Assembly (NCBI GenBank): GCA_001464835.1 | Contig: LNDS01000001.1 | Coordinates: 1-53,277, forward strand | Direction: 5' to 3' | DNA: 53,277 nt | Source: Rhizobiales bacterium Ga0077525 | GTDB taxonomy: Bacteria; Pseudomonadota; Alphaproteobacteria; Rhizobiales; Xanthobacteraceae | Program-made: the position numbers and the translations under genes | The notes under the pieces: model-generated | The model's input: the letters and a program-made list of their open reading frames with translations, nothing else | The model's database searches: none | Told to the model about the DNA's origin: nothing | Shown here: positions 18,271 through 26,874 of the stretch, piece after piece | Layout: every line of letters starts with the position of its first letter | Position numbering within the stretch: the stretch's first letter is position 1

Positions 18271-18555
18271 TCAGGCCGCGGTGCTCGACACCACGCGTGC
18301 CGGCGCTTCCTTCGGCACCACTTTCATGGCTTCCGGCTTGGATTCCGTCTTGGCTTCGGACTTCTTCTTGCTCTTGCCTTTGGTTTTGCCGGCGGCCTTT
18401 TCGTCAGGCGCGGCTTTCGCCAGGTCTTTGGCTTTGGTTTTGTCTTTCGTCGCGGACTTTGCCGCTTTGGATTTTCCCTTGAGCTTTTCCAGCTCCGCCT
18501 TGAGCTTTTTATTCTTCTTCTTCAGGTCTTTGATGGTTTCGTCTTTTTTCGACAT
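18271..18555 (-). CDS. Small lysine/alanine-rich protein
   Basis: The 94-residue protein starts with a predicted coiled coil (ETIKDLKKKNKKLKAELEKLKGK) followed by a disordered, strongly basic K/A/S/T-rich tail similar in composition to bacterial histone H1-like proteins. It may bind nucleic acid, but no family is certain. The ATG at 18555 is chosen over an in-frame GTG at 18567. It is on the same strand as the polysaccharide locus but separated from it by 163 bases, and it ends at the bidirectional terminator. Confidence 0.6.
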   Translation of the reverse strand: MSKKDETIKDLKKKNKKLKAELEKLKGKSKAAKSATKDKTKAKDLAKAAPDEKAAGKTKGKSKKKSEAKTESKPEAMKVVPKEAPARVVSSTAA

Positions 18556-18718
18556 GTTCGCACTCACGGTTCGCGTTGCGCTCGCTAAAGCCCGGTCGGC
18601 TCACCCGCATGGCAGGGTTCAAGCTTCGAATTTTAAGCCACGGAATCCGGAGAAACCAGCACAGACGTCACTTCGGTGCGCGGAATTTTATGACACATTT
18701 GTGACAGAAACGCTATTG

Positions 18719-19690
18719 CTAGCGTTCGCGTAAGTTATTGGCGCGCGCGAGAAAATCGGCATAGGCCGCCTGCAAACCGGCGCGCAAAGGCGTCTTCGGC
18801 TGCCAGCCCAGCGCGGCCAACCTGGAACTGTCGAGCAATTTACGCGGCGCGCCGTCGGGCCGGCTTGTGTCGAAGACGATCTTGCCGCGATAGCCGACAA
18901 TGTCGGCCACCAGAGCGGCGAAGTCACCGATGCTGACCTCGTCGCCGCTGCCGGCATTGAGGAAGCCTTCGCCGGAATAGTGCTTCATCACGAACACGCA
19001 GGCATCGCCGAGATCGTCGGCGCTGAGGAACTCGCGCTTCGGCGTGCCGCTGCCCCAGACCGATACCTGCGGCGCGCCTTGCATCTTGGCTTCATGAAAG
19101 CGGCGGATCAATGCCGCCGGTACGTGACTGTTCTCGGGATGATAATTGTCGCCCAGTCCGTAAAGATTGGTCGGCATGATGGAAATAAAATCGGCGCCGA
19201 ACTGCCGGCGATAGGCCTGCGCCAGCTTGATGCCGGCAATCTTGGCGACGCCGTACCACTCGTTGGTCGGCTCCAAAGGCCCGGTCAACAGCGCATCCTC
19301 GCTCATCGGCTGCGCCGCGTTGCGCGGAAAAATGCAGCTCGATCCGAGGAACAGCAGCTTCTTTACACTGACCGCCATCGCCGCGCGCATCACGTTGAGT
19401 TCGATGGCAAGATTGTCGGCCAGAAAGTCGGCGGGATACTTGTCGTTGGCATGAATGCCGCCGACCCGGGCCGCGGCGAGAAAGATCGCGTCCGGGCGCG
19501 CTCTGGCGATCCAGTCTTCGGTCGCTTGCTGGCGCGTGAGATCGAGTGCGTTACGATCGGCGACAAGGATTTCGCAATCCTCGGCCGCCAGCCGGCGCAC
19601 GATCGCGCTGCCGGCCATGCCGCCATGGCCGGCGACAAAAACGCGCTTACCGCGCAGATCGAGCAACAGCGGCGGTGGTCGCTCAATCAT
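18719..19690 (-). CDS. fcl: GDP-L-fucose synthase
   Basis: The enzyme epimerises and reduces GDP-4-keto-6-deoxymannose to GDP-L-fucose with NADPH. The 323-residue protein has the dinucleotide motif [22 protein letters not shown], a serine loop LGSSCIFPR, and the catalytic tyrosine and lysine in [37 protein letters not shown] is diagnostic for the family. The ATG at 19690 overlaps the end of the gmd frame by 8 bases; an open extension upstream lies inside gmd and is not coding. With gmd it forms the GDP-fucose branch and is the last gene of the locus. Confidence 0.93.
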   Translation of the reverse strand: MIERPPPLLLDLRGKRVFVAGHGGMAGSAIVRRLAAEDCEILVADRNALDLTRQQATEDWIARARPDAIFLAAARVGGIHANDKYPADFLADNLAIELNVMRAAMAVSVKKLLFLGSSCIFPRNAAQPMSEDALLTGPLEPTNEWYGVAKIAGIKLAQAYRRQFGADFISIMPTNLYGLGDNYHPENSHVPAALIRRFHEAKMQGAPQVSVWGSGTPKREFLSADDLGDACVFVMKHYSGEGFLNAGSGDEVSIGDFAALVADIVGYRGKIVFDTSRPDGAPRKLLDSSRLAALGWQPKTPLRAGLQAAYADFLARANNLRER

Positions 19691-20747
19691 GGCTGTTGCG
19701 CCGCCGCGTTTCGGCGCGAAGCGTGGCGGGGTCCAATTCGGCCATCTCCTTGACCAACGCATCGAAGCCGACGCGGTGCTGCGAGCCGAGCACGCGGCCC
19801 GCCTTGGCAGGATCGCTGAGCAGGAATTCAACCTCGGTCAGCCGATAATAGCGCGGATCGATTTCGACCAGCGCGCGGCTGGTGCCGGTCTCGATGCCGC
19901 ATTCGGCCGCACCCTCGCCTTCCCAGGTGAGGCTGCGGCCGATGCAGGCGAACGCCTTTTCGACGAACTCGCGAATCGAATGGTCCTCGCCCTTCGCCAG
20001 CACATAATCGTCCGGCTTTGGCTGCTGGAGCATCAGCCACATGCCCTCGACGTAGTCCCGCGCGTGCCCCCGATCGCGCCGCGCATCGAGATTGCCGAGA
20101 TATATCCGGTCCTGTTGGTTGAGCTCGATCGCCGCGACCGCGCGGGAAATCTTGCGCGTGACGAAAGTCTCGCCGCGCGTCGGGCCTTCATGGTTGAACA
20201 GAATGCCGTTCGAGGCATGCATACGGTAGGCTTCGCGGCAGTTCATGGTGATCCAATAGGCGTAGATCTTGGCGGCAGCGTAAGGGCTGCGCGGCGCAAA
20301 TGGCGTCAGCTCGTTTTGCGGCCCCGGCGCTTGCCGTAGATCTCCGATGTCGAGGCCTGGTAGAACCGCGCGTTTCTTTCGAGCCGGAGAATCCGCATCG
20401 CCTCAAGAAGGTGCAGCCTGCCCAGGCCATCGGCGTTCGCCGTATATTCCGGCGTCTCGAAACTGACCTGAACATGGCTCTGCGCCGCGAGATTGTAGAT
20501 TTCGATCGACTGGGTTTCCTGCGCCAGACGGATGAGATTGGTGGCGTCGGTAAGATCGCCATAGTGCATGTGGAAATTGGTGCTCTGGACATGCGGATCG
20601 GCATAAAGATGATCGACCCGCCGTATTGAACGACGACGAACGCCGCTTGACGCCGTAAACGGCATAGCCCTTGCCGAGCAAAAATTCGGCGAGGTAGGCG
20701 CCGTCCTGACCGGTAACGTCGGTGATGAGTGCGATCTTGCCCGACAT
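19683..20747 (-). pseudogene. gmd: GDP-mannose 4,6-dehydratase, interrupted by two frameshifts
   Basis: The normal product makes GDP-4-keto-6-deoxymannose for GDP-fucose synthesis. Three frames must be joined to give the full protein. The first covers the N-terminus ([17 protein letters not shown] and RRSSSFNT). The second runs from [10 protein letters not shown] through [21 protein letters not shown] to STSEIYGK. The third starts at [20 protein letters not shown] and has [21 protein letters not shown] and the C-terminus. The breaks lie near 20616-20625 and near 20325-20332, where one G appears to be missing in AAG-GCGCC. All conserved motifs are otherwise preserved, and fcl downstream is intact. 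A sequencing error is as likely as real decay. Confidence 0.85.
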
Positions 20748-21355
20748 TCAAACTTTCCGGCGGCGGATGAGACCATTATATTCAGGTCGGCACGCGCTGC
20801 GCTCGGGCTCGCATAGAACGCGAGATATTTATCGACACAGGCGTCGAGCGAAAAACGCTCGCCGACGCGCGCGCGCCGCGGCGCCCATGCTCCGGCGCAG
20901 CGCGGGGTCGCCATGAAGCTTGGCGATCGCAGCGGCCAGCGCGGCGGCACCCTTCACGGGGACCAGTAGGCCGGATTCACCGTCCACGATAGCGTCGACA
21001 TTGCCGCCGACGCGCGTGGCGATAACCGGCAGAGCGCCGGCCATCATTTCGATCAGGCTATTGGAGACCCCCTCCTCATGCGACGGCAATATGCCGACAT
21101 CGGCCGCGGCGAGCGGCGTCTGCGCGTCGGAGCGGCCTTCGATCCAGACCATGTTGTCGGCAAGTCCGAGTTCGCCGGCCTGACGCCGCAAGGCGATACT
21201 TGCTGATTGACCGCGAGCGAGCGCCGGCTCATTACCCACGACAGCGACCGGATGTATTGATGAGGCGAGCATGCAGATAAGGTAAGGCTCGGACAGGAAG
21301 AAGTGCCGACGTCAAGCCGCGGCGCGACGACAAGGATGCGCGGGAATCCGCTCAT
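20748..21355 (-). pseudogene. GT4-type glycosyltransferase remnant (deletion plus frameshifts)
   Basis: The start (MSGFPRILVVAPRLDVG) overlaps the asnB stop as ATGA and is a normal GT4 N-terminus. The following 150-odd residues of the acceptor domain are missing. In another frame the nucleotide-sugar domain resumes with PVAVVGNEPALARGQ, ELGLADNMVWIEGR, VGILPSHEEGVSNSLIEMMAGALPVIA (the E-x7-E region) and GESGLLVPV. A second shift occurs in a CG-rich run near 20870-20885, after which [17 protein letters not shown] ends the domain. A TGA at 20748-20750 immediately before the gmd ATG may be the original stop. As it stands the gene cannot make a working two-domain enzyme. Confidence 0.75.
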
Positions 21356-23322
21356 AGGGCCGGTTCGCTCAAGGGCATAACCTCCGGCCGTGCCGGATTC
21401 TCCGCCCAGCGCCGCCGCCACCCTTCATACATTAAAACGGTCCACAGCGCGTAGGCCCAGTTGCGCTCGCCGCTCAGATGTTCGGTCCACAGCTTGTGAA
21501 CAGCCGGCACGTTGAGCAATCCGCCGCCGAGACGCGCCGGATCGAGCAGGTCCTCGGCCCAGGGCCGCAACGGGCCGCGCAGCCATTCTGCCAGCGGGAT
21601 GCCGAAGCCCATTTTCGGCCGATCGACCAGTACGCGCGGTACGTACCGGTCGAGCACCCGGCGCAGCAGCCATTTCGACTGACCGTCGTGAACACGCATG
21701 CGGCGCGGCAGCCGCCACGCAAACTCCACGACGCGATGATCGAGCAGCGGCGGGCGCACTTCCAGCGACACCGCCATCGAGGCGCGGTCGACTTTTTGCA
21801 AAATATCGTCCGGCAAATAGGTCGCGGTATCGAAGAACTGCATCTGCTCGACGAAGCGGTCTGGTCCGGCAGGTGGTTGCCATTGCAGACCGATCGGATG
21901 TTCGGCAACGCCATGGGTCAGCGCCGCTGGATCGGGGCACTGGCTGACCAGGCGGAGATAAAACGCCTCGCGGTCGAGCGGCAGAACGGCGGCGAGCTTG
22001 CGCAGCTTGTCGGCCGGATTGGACGGCCTCAGCCGCGGCGGCAGCAGGCGCGCGGCGGCGTTGATCAAGCCGGCCGGCATCGCGTTAATCGCCGCGGCAA
22101 GCGCGCGGCGCAAACTTGCCGGCGCGCGCGCGGCAAGGCCGCCGAGGCCATAGCCCAGCGCGTAGCGATTATACCCGGCGAACAGTTCGTCGCCGCCATC
22201 GCCGGACAACGCCACCGTGACGTAGCCGCGCGTCAGCTTGGAAATGAGATGGGTCGGGATTTGCGACGAATCGGCGAAAGGCTCGTCATACATCTCGGCC
22301 AGTTGCGGCACGACCGCCAGCGCATCCGCCGCCGTCACCGTCAGTTCACGATGCTCGGTGCCGAGATGCGCGGCGACGGCGGCGGCGTACTTCGATTCGT
22401 CATAGCCCGCGACATCGAAGCCGATGGAGAAGGTGCGCACCGGCCCCCGTTTGGCCGCCACCATCAGCGCCACCACGGTCGATGAGTCGATGCCGCCGGA
22501 TAAAAACGCGCCAAGCGGCACGTCGGAAATCATCTGGCCGCCGACCGCGTCGATCAACAGACCGTTCAGTTCGGCTTCGGCCTCAGCCGGCGTGCCGGTG
22601 AACGGGTTGGCGATGCCGGCGTTCGCCGCGTCGGCAATCGACCAGTATTGCCGGGCGGATATTTTCAGCGCCGCATCGATGCTGACGATCTCGCCGGCTT
22701 TGACCTTGGTGACTCCGCGAAAGATCGAATGCGGCGTCGGCACATAGCCGAAGCGAAGAAAGCTGGCGACCGAAGCCGGATCGATCTCGCGCTTCAGACC
22801 GGCGGCCAGCAGCGCCTTCAACTCCGAGGCAAAGCACAGGCCCTGCTCATTGGCCGTGTAAACCAGCGGCTTGATGCCGAGCCGGTCGCGGATCAGATGC
22901 AGCGTGCGCGTCGCGCGATCCCACAGTGCGATGGCGAACATGCCGTTCATGTCAGCCAAGGTGCGGTCGATGCCACGCTGCGCGAAGGATTCGAGAATGA
23001 CTTCGGTGTCCGACGTGCCCCTGAATTTGAAACCGGCAAGTTCGGCCGACGCGGCGATTGTCGCGGCATTATAGACTTCGCCGTTATAGGAAATCACCCA
23101 GCGGCCATCGGCGGAAATCATCGGCTGCGCGCCGGTCTCCGTTAAATCGACAATGGCGAGACGCCGTTGCGCCAGCGCCACGCCGGTCGCGGCGTCCTGC
23201 CAGACGCCGGAGCCATCCGGCCCGCGATAGGCAATGGCGTCGGTCATAGCGCGCGCGCGACGCTCAAGGTCAGGGGCGCTGGCGCGGCCGGACGCGTCAA
23301 TCAGGCCGGCTATGCCGCACAT
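21352..23322 (-). CDS. asnB: Asparagine synthase (glutamine-hydrolysing)-like amidotransferase
   Basis: The 656-residue protein has an N-terminal class II glutaminase domain (nucleophile Cys2 in MCGIAGLID, YNGEVYN) and a C-terminal ATP-pyrophosphatase synthetase domain (FLSGGIDSSTVVALM, ALSGDGGDELFAGYNRY). AsnB homologues inside polysaccharide loci often amidate sugar acids rather than make free asparagine, so amidation of a uronic acid in the repeat unit is possible. A second paralogue lies at 38357-40219. It lies 19 bases downstream of an epimerase gene and overlaps the following glycosyltransferase remnant. Confidence 0.9.
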   Translation of the reverse strand: MCGIAGLIDASGRASAPDLERRARAMTDAIAYRGPDGSGVWQDAATGVALAQRRLAIVDLTETGAQPMISADGRWVISYNGEVYNAATIAASAELAGFKFRGTSDTEVILESFAQRGIDRTLADMNGMFAIALWDRATRTLHLIRDRLGIKPLVYTANEQGLCFASELKALLAAGLKREIDPASVASFLRFGYVPTPHSIFRGVTKVKAGEIVSIDAALKISARQYWSIADAANAGIANPFTGTPAEAEAELNGLLIDAVGGQMISDVPLGAFLSGGIDSSTVVALMVAAKRGPVRTFSIGFDVAGYDESKYAAAVAAHLGTEHRELTVTAADALAVVPQLAEMYDEPFADSSQIPTHLISKLTRGYVTVALSGDGGDELFAGYNRYALGYGLGGLAARAPASLRRALAAAINAMPAGLINAAARLLPPRLRPSNPADKLRKLAAVLPLDREAFYLRLVSQCPDPAALTHGVAEHPIGLQWQPPAGPDRFVEQMQFFDTATYLPDDILQKVDRASMAVSLEVRPPLLDHRVVEFAWRLPRRMRVHDGQSKWLLRRVLDRYVPRVLVDRPKMGFGIPLAEWLRGPLRPWAEDLLDPARLGGGLLNVPAVHKLWTEHLSGERNWAYALWTVLMYEGWRRRWAENPARPEVMPLSEPAL

Positions 23323-23341
23323 AAGAAGGCCTTCAAAGACA

Positions 23342-24295
23342 TCATGAGTCCTGACGTTCAGCCGCCGCCGCGCGGACGAAAAAGTCGTGTATCCCGGATT
23401 TCAGATTGAATTGCGGCCGCCAGCCGGTGGCGGCCTGAAACAGCCGCGAGTCGCCGACGAAATTGCGCCGTTCGATCGGCTGGAGATCGGCCGGTTCCGG
23501 CACATGACGAATGTCGGGGCGGCACCCTATCCACGCCAGCGCTTCGTCGGCGATCATGCCGAACGCTTCCACCAGGGAGTGACCCTCCCCGGCCGCGATC
23601 ACGAAATGGCGGCCGTCGCAAACCGTATCGGACGCAATCGCCGCGCAGAAAGCGGCCACCACATCTTCAAGATGGGTGAAGTCTCGGACATAGCCACCAT
23701 CGCCGTAGATCGGCAAAGGGGCGCCTGTCATCGCCCGCTTCATCATGGCGTTGAGAATTCCCCGATTGGGATTCACGGAAGAACGGCCATATCCATAGAC
23801 ATTCGAGAGTCGCAGACTGCACGCCCGCACCACGCCGTGCGCGCTGGCCTCGCGCAGGATTATCTCGCACGCCAGCTTGTGGCGGTCATAGACCGAACAC
23901 GGCCGATCTGGCGTGCGCTCGTCGACCGGATTCGCATGATCGACGCCGACGATCGTCGCCGTGCTGGCGAAAACAACCTTGACCGGCACGGCGGCCTTTT
24001 TCGCGGCGCGAACCAGCGCACGGACAGGCTCGACATTGATGATCTCATCGCCCGCCGGATCGCGCTCGGCGCAGCGCAGATCGGTCCGCGATGAAAGATG
24101 AACAATCGCAGTGGCGCCTTCGATCAGGCTGGACCACACTTGGTCGTCGCGCAGGTCCGCCTGCACGTGATCAGCCTCGGCCGGCGCTATATCCGAAGGC
24201 CGCGAAACAAGTCTGAGACGATGGCCTTCGGCGGCCAACCGCTGCGACAAGGCGCTGCCGATATAGCCGCGAGTGCCGGTAACGACGACGCTCAT
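23342..24295 (-). CDS. NAD-dependent epimerase/dehydratase (extended SDR)
   Basis: This nucleotide-sugar-modifying enzyme has 317 residues. It shows VVVTGTRGYIGSALSQRL (NAD-binding glycines), VHLSSRTD, FASTATIVG, the catalytic YDRHK pair and RLSNVYGYGRSS. The exact substrate is not clear; the pattern fits UDP-sugar 4-epimerases or dehydratases broadly. The ATG at 24295 is preferred over an in-frame TTG at 24307. It follows a GT2 gene by 12 bases and precedes asnB. Confidence 0.8.
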   Translation of the reverse strand: MSVVVTGTRGYIGSALSQRLAAEGHRLRLVSRPSDIAPAEADHVQADLRDDQVWSSLIEGATAIVHLSSRTDLRCAERDPAGDEIINVEPVRALVRAAKKAAVPVKVVFASTATIVGVDHANPVDERTPDRPCSVYDRHKLACEIILREASAHGVVRACSLRLSNVYGYGRSSVNPNRGILNAMMKRAMTGAPLPIYGDGGYVRDFTHLEDVVAAFCAAIASDTVCDGRHFVIAAGEGHSLVEAFGMIADEALAWIGCRPDIRHVPEPADLQPIERRNFVGDSRLFQAATGWRPQFNLKSGIHDFFVRAAAAERQDS

Positions 24296-24307
24296 GGCGC
24301 CCGGCAA

Positions 24308-25198
24308 TCAGCGGTCGGCATTGCCGGCATGGATGATCCCTCGCCTCACACGCCACGACCGGACAATCATCATCAGGCGGAAGAACAGCGCATCGAACCA
24401 GGACGCTGGCAGGATCGATGCCGAACCGAGCAACGCGACCGCGTTGAAGGTCGAGGTCAGGGGACGATCGGACGATCGCCAGAGCGCAACCAGGGACGGC
24501 AACCGGTAAAGGGCTCGATGGCGCTCCCTGATCTGCCGCCAGATCGTGCCCTGCATGCGGGCGGATTTGCTCAGCAGCATGCCGTCGGCACGAACGGTAT
24601 AGATGAAGAGCGGTTTGGCAATTTCGAGGCCGCGATAGCCAGCTTCCGCCAGCCTGATATTGAACTCCCAGTCTTCCATGCCGTCGCGCATGGTCTCGTC
24701 ATAACCCTTCGCGGCCGACCACGCGGATTTCCGTATCAGCATGCAATAGGGCAACCGGTTGAGAAAAAGCTGATCGAAGCGGTTGAACCGGCTACGCAGA
24801 ACGCCGCCTAGGCCGCCGACGAGACGCATATGCGTGAACACGAAACCGACGTCCTCGGGCGCGGCTTGGAGCGCCGCGACGGTGACCGCCAGATATTCGG
24901 GGTCGAGCGCATCGTCGCAATCGAGCGGTAAAACCAGATCAGCGCGCGCTGCGCCGAAGCCGGCATTGCGCGCACCCGGCAGATAGCGGTTTTCCTGGTC
25001 GATCACCTGAACCCGCGGGCGAAGCTCGTCGAGCTTGCGCAAGGTCAACGGCTCGGTCGAGCCGTCATTGACAATGATGACTTCGAAATCGCGAAACGTC
25101 TGCGCCACAAGGCTCGCCATCAAGGCATCGAGAAAGCGCCCGCCATTATAGCAGGGCACGACGATGCTGACGGCCAGCCTCCTCTCTGAATCAGGCAT
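24308..25198 (-). CDS. Family 2 glycosyltransferase
   Basis: The 296-residue GT-A enzyme shows VSIVVPCYNGGRFLDALMASL, VIIVNDGSTEP, the metal-binding LPLDCDDALDPEY (DxD-type) and DGMEDWEFNIRLAEAGYRGLEI with the catalytic acidic cluster. It adds one sugar to the lipid-linked repeat unit at the inner membrane. The ATG at 25198 starts 8 bases after the preceding gene; an in-frame ATG at 25243 would overlap that gene. The donor sugar is unknown. Confidence 0.87.
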   Translation of the reverse strand: MPDSERRLAVSIVVPCYNGGRFLDALMASLVAQTFRDFEVIIVNDGSTEPLTLRKLDELRPRVQVIDQENRYLPGARNAGFGAARADLVLPLDCDDALDPEYLAVTVAALQAAPEDVGFVFTHMRLVGGLGGVLRSRFNRFDQLFLNRLPYCMLIRKSAWSAAKGYDETMRDGMEDWEFNIRLAEAGYRGLEIAKPLFIYTVRADGMLLSKSARMQGTIWRQIRERHRALYRLPSLVALWRSSDRPLTSTFNAVALLGSASILPASWFDALFFRLMMIVRSWRVRRGIIHAGNADR

Positions 25199-25206
25199 TC
25201 GTGAAT

Positions 25207-26067
25207 CTAGCGAGGATAATAGGACTGCGTTTCGCGGTGCCATCGCTCGAAAAATCCGGCGACCGCATTCCAGTCATCGCGAGGCGCGGGCGCATCGGCT
25301 TTGCCGGTTTTCTCGCCGGTTTTTCTGCCGATGACGCAGAGGATGTCGTTGTCGACATAATGATTGATAAAGGTGATCTCAAACCCACACTTCATCAGTA
25401 GCGCCCTCAACGAGTTGGCGCTCCAACGAAAGCAATGGGTGTCGGCGGGGATGTTGCTCAGATAGTTGTGCAAAGGCTTCTTGAACGGAACGAGAATCCG
25501 GCTTCCGGTCGCAACGCAGAAGCTGCCGTCAGGCTTCAAGAGACGGAAGGCCGATTTGACGAAATCGACGCAGGAGCTGCAATTTTCGACCGCCCACATC
25601 GCCGTTACAACGTCAAACGTGCCGCGCAAGTCTTCTCTCGCTGCGCCGTCCTCGGCTGTCCCAACCATGCACTGAATCCCGGACTTCGTCATCGCCGAAC
25701 AATTCTTCTCCGACGGTTCGACGCCAAATGCTTTGGCGCCATAAGGCGGCGCATTCACGATTTCGATGAATTGCCCCTCCCCTGCCCCGAGATCGCACAG
25801 CTTCTTGTCTTGAAGGCCGATCTCGACATCGAGTGTTTCGGCGACGAATATCTGCCGCGCTTTCACGTACGGTGCTCTCGCCGTATAGTTGGTTTCGAAC
25901 AGCGATTGAGACCAGGTGGCGGCCACTTCCTCGGAGGTGCGTCGTTCACGAACATAGATGAACCCGCAACTCTTGCAGATATGGATCGGCTGATCGTGGG
26001 TGTATTCGCGCGCGTGAGGTACCTCGACCGCGTCTGACGATCCGCAAATGTCGCAATTGAAAATCAC
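25207..26067 (-). CDS. Class I SAM-dependent methyltransferase with N-terminal zinc ribbon
   Basis: The 286-residue protein starts with two CxxC pairs (FNCDICGS and HICKSCGFIYV), a zinc ribbon common in sugar methyltransferases of polysaccharide loci. A Rossmann methyltransferase fold follows (LCDLGAGEGQFIEI as motif I, FDVVTAMWAVENC as the post-motif). It may methylate a nucleotide sugar or the glycan end. It lies 9 bases after another methyltransferase gene and just before the GT2 gene. Confidence 0.8.
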   Translation of the reverse strand: MIFNCDICGSSDAVEVPHAREYTHDQPIHICKSCGFIYVRERRTSEEVAATWSQSLFETNYTARAPYVKARQIFVAETLDVEIGLQDKKLCDLGAGEGQFIEIVNAPPYGAKAFGVEPSEKNCSAMTKSGIQCMVGTAEDGAAREDLRGTFDVVTAMWAVENCSSCVDFVKSAFRLLKPDGSFCVATGSRILVPFKKPLHNYLSNIPADTHCFRWSANSLRALLMKCGFEITFINHYVDNDILCVIGRKTGEKTGKADAPAPRDDWNAVAGFFERWHRETQSYYPR

Positions 26068-26076
26068 GTTACCCTC

Positions 26077-26874
26077 TCAGTCGTTGCTGTCGTTCGGTTG
26101 AAGGCTTGCGCCCGACGGTTGCACGCTCATCATCGCCCAGATCTCGCCCCAGGGCGTGATCAGTTCGTCGACGTGAAGGCCGGCTTGCGCCATCTCGGCC
26201 CGGAATTCGGACTGACGCGGCTCGATCTTGTGATCCGGGTCGGAGTAATAGTTCACGCCGAGTTCGCGGCGCATCGCCAGTTTCCAGTCGCGCTCGAACA
26301 ATGGCACCCGAATGAGAAACCGCCGCGCTTTAGTGGTCGCCTGCAACGCCGTCAGCAGGCCGACGCGATCCTTGATGTGTTCGAGAACGTTCGACAGCAC
26401 GACGACATCCCAGGGGCCGTCCGGCACCGCCTTGGTGGCGTCGGATTCGACAAAAGACAGATTCGGCGGATTGTCGACGGCGCGGGCCTGCCCCAGCCGT
26501 CCGGGATCGTAATCGACGCCGGTCACCTTCGCCGCCGGCCGCGCGCGGGCGATGGAGCGGGCCACGGCGCCATAGCCGCAGCCGACATCAAGCACATGAT
26601 CGCCGTCGGTGATGCGCTCGATGAAGAAATCGTGATAGCGGGTCAGCCTGTGCTTGGGATGCTCGCCGCGGCCGAACGCCATAGCGCGTTCGTTGACCGC
26701 CAGTTCAAGCCGGTCCTGCAACGCGAACAGGCGCCGCAGCCCTTCCGCGGGATCACCGCGCGACTCGAGCACGAACAGACCGAAAATCAGATTCTCCCGC
26801 AATTTTACCGGCAGAATGCGCCAGATCCGGGACAGGCCTGCCGCGACGACGAGCGCCGCGCGCTTGCTACTCAT
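26077..26874 (-). CDS. Class I SAM-dependent methyltransferase
   Basis: The 265-residue protein contains the SAM-binding motif HVLDVGCGYGAVARSIA, an acidic VTGVDYDPGRL, and DVVVLSNVLEHIKD, typical of methyltransferase type 11/25 proteins in glycan loci. There is no zinc ribbon, unlike the next gene. Its ATG overlaps the stop of the tandem glycosyltransferase (ATGA at 26871-26874), indicating coupled translation. Acceptor unknown. Confidence 0.82.
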   Translation of the reverse strand: MSSKRAALVVAAGLSRIWRILPVKLRENLIFGLFVLESRGDPAEGLRRLFALQDRLELAVNERAMAFGRGEHPKHRLTRYHDFFIERITDGDHVLDVGCGYGAVARSIARARPAAKVTGVDYDPGRLGQARAVDNPPNLSFVESDATKAVPDGPWDVVVLSNVLEHIKDRVGLLTALQATTKARRFLIRVPLFERDWKLAMRRELGVNYYSDPDHKIEPRQSEFRAEMAQAGLHVDELITPWGEIWAMMSVQPSGASLQPNDSND

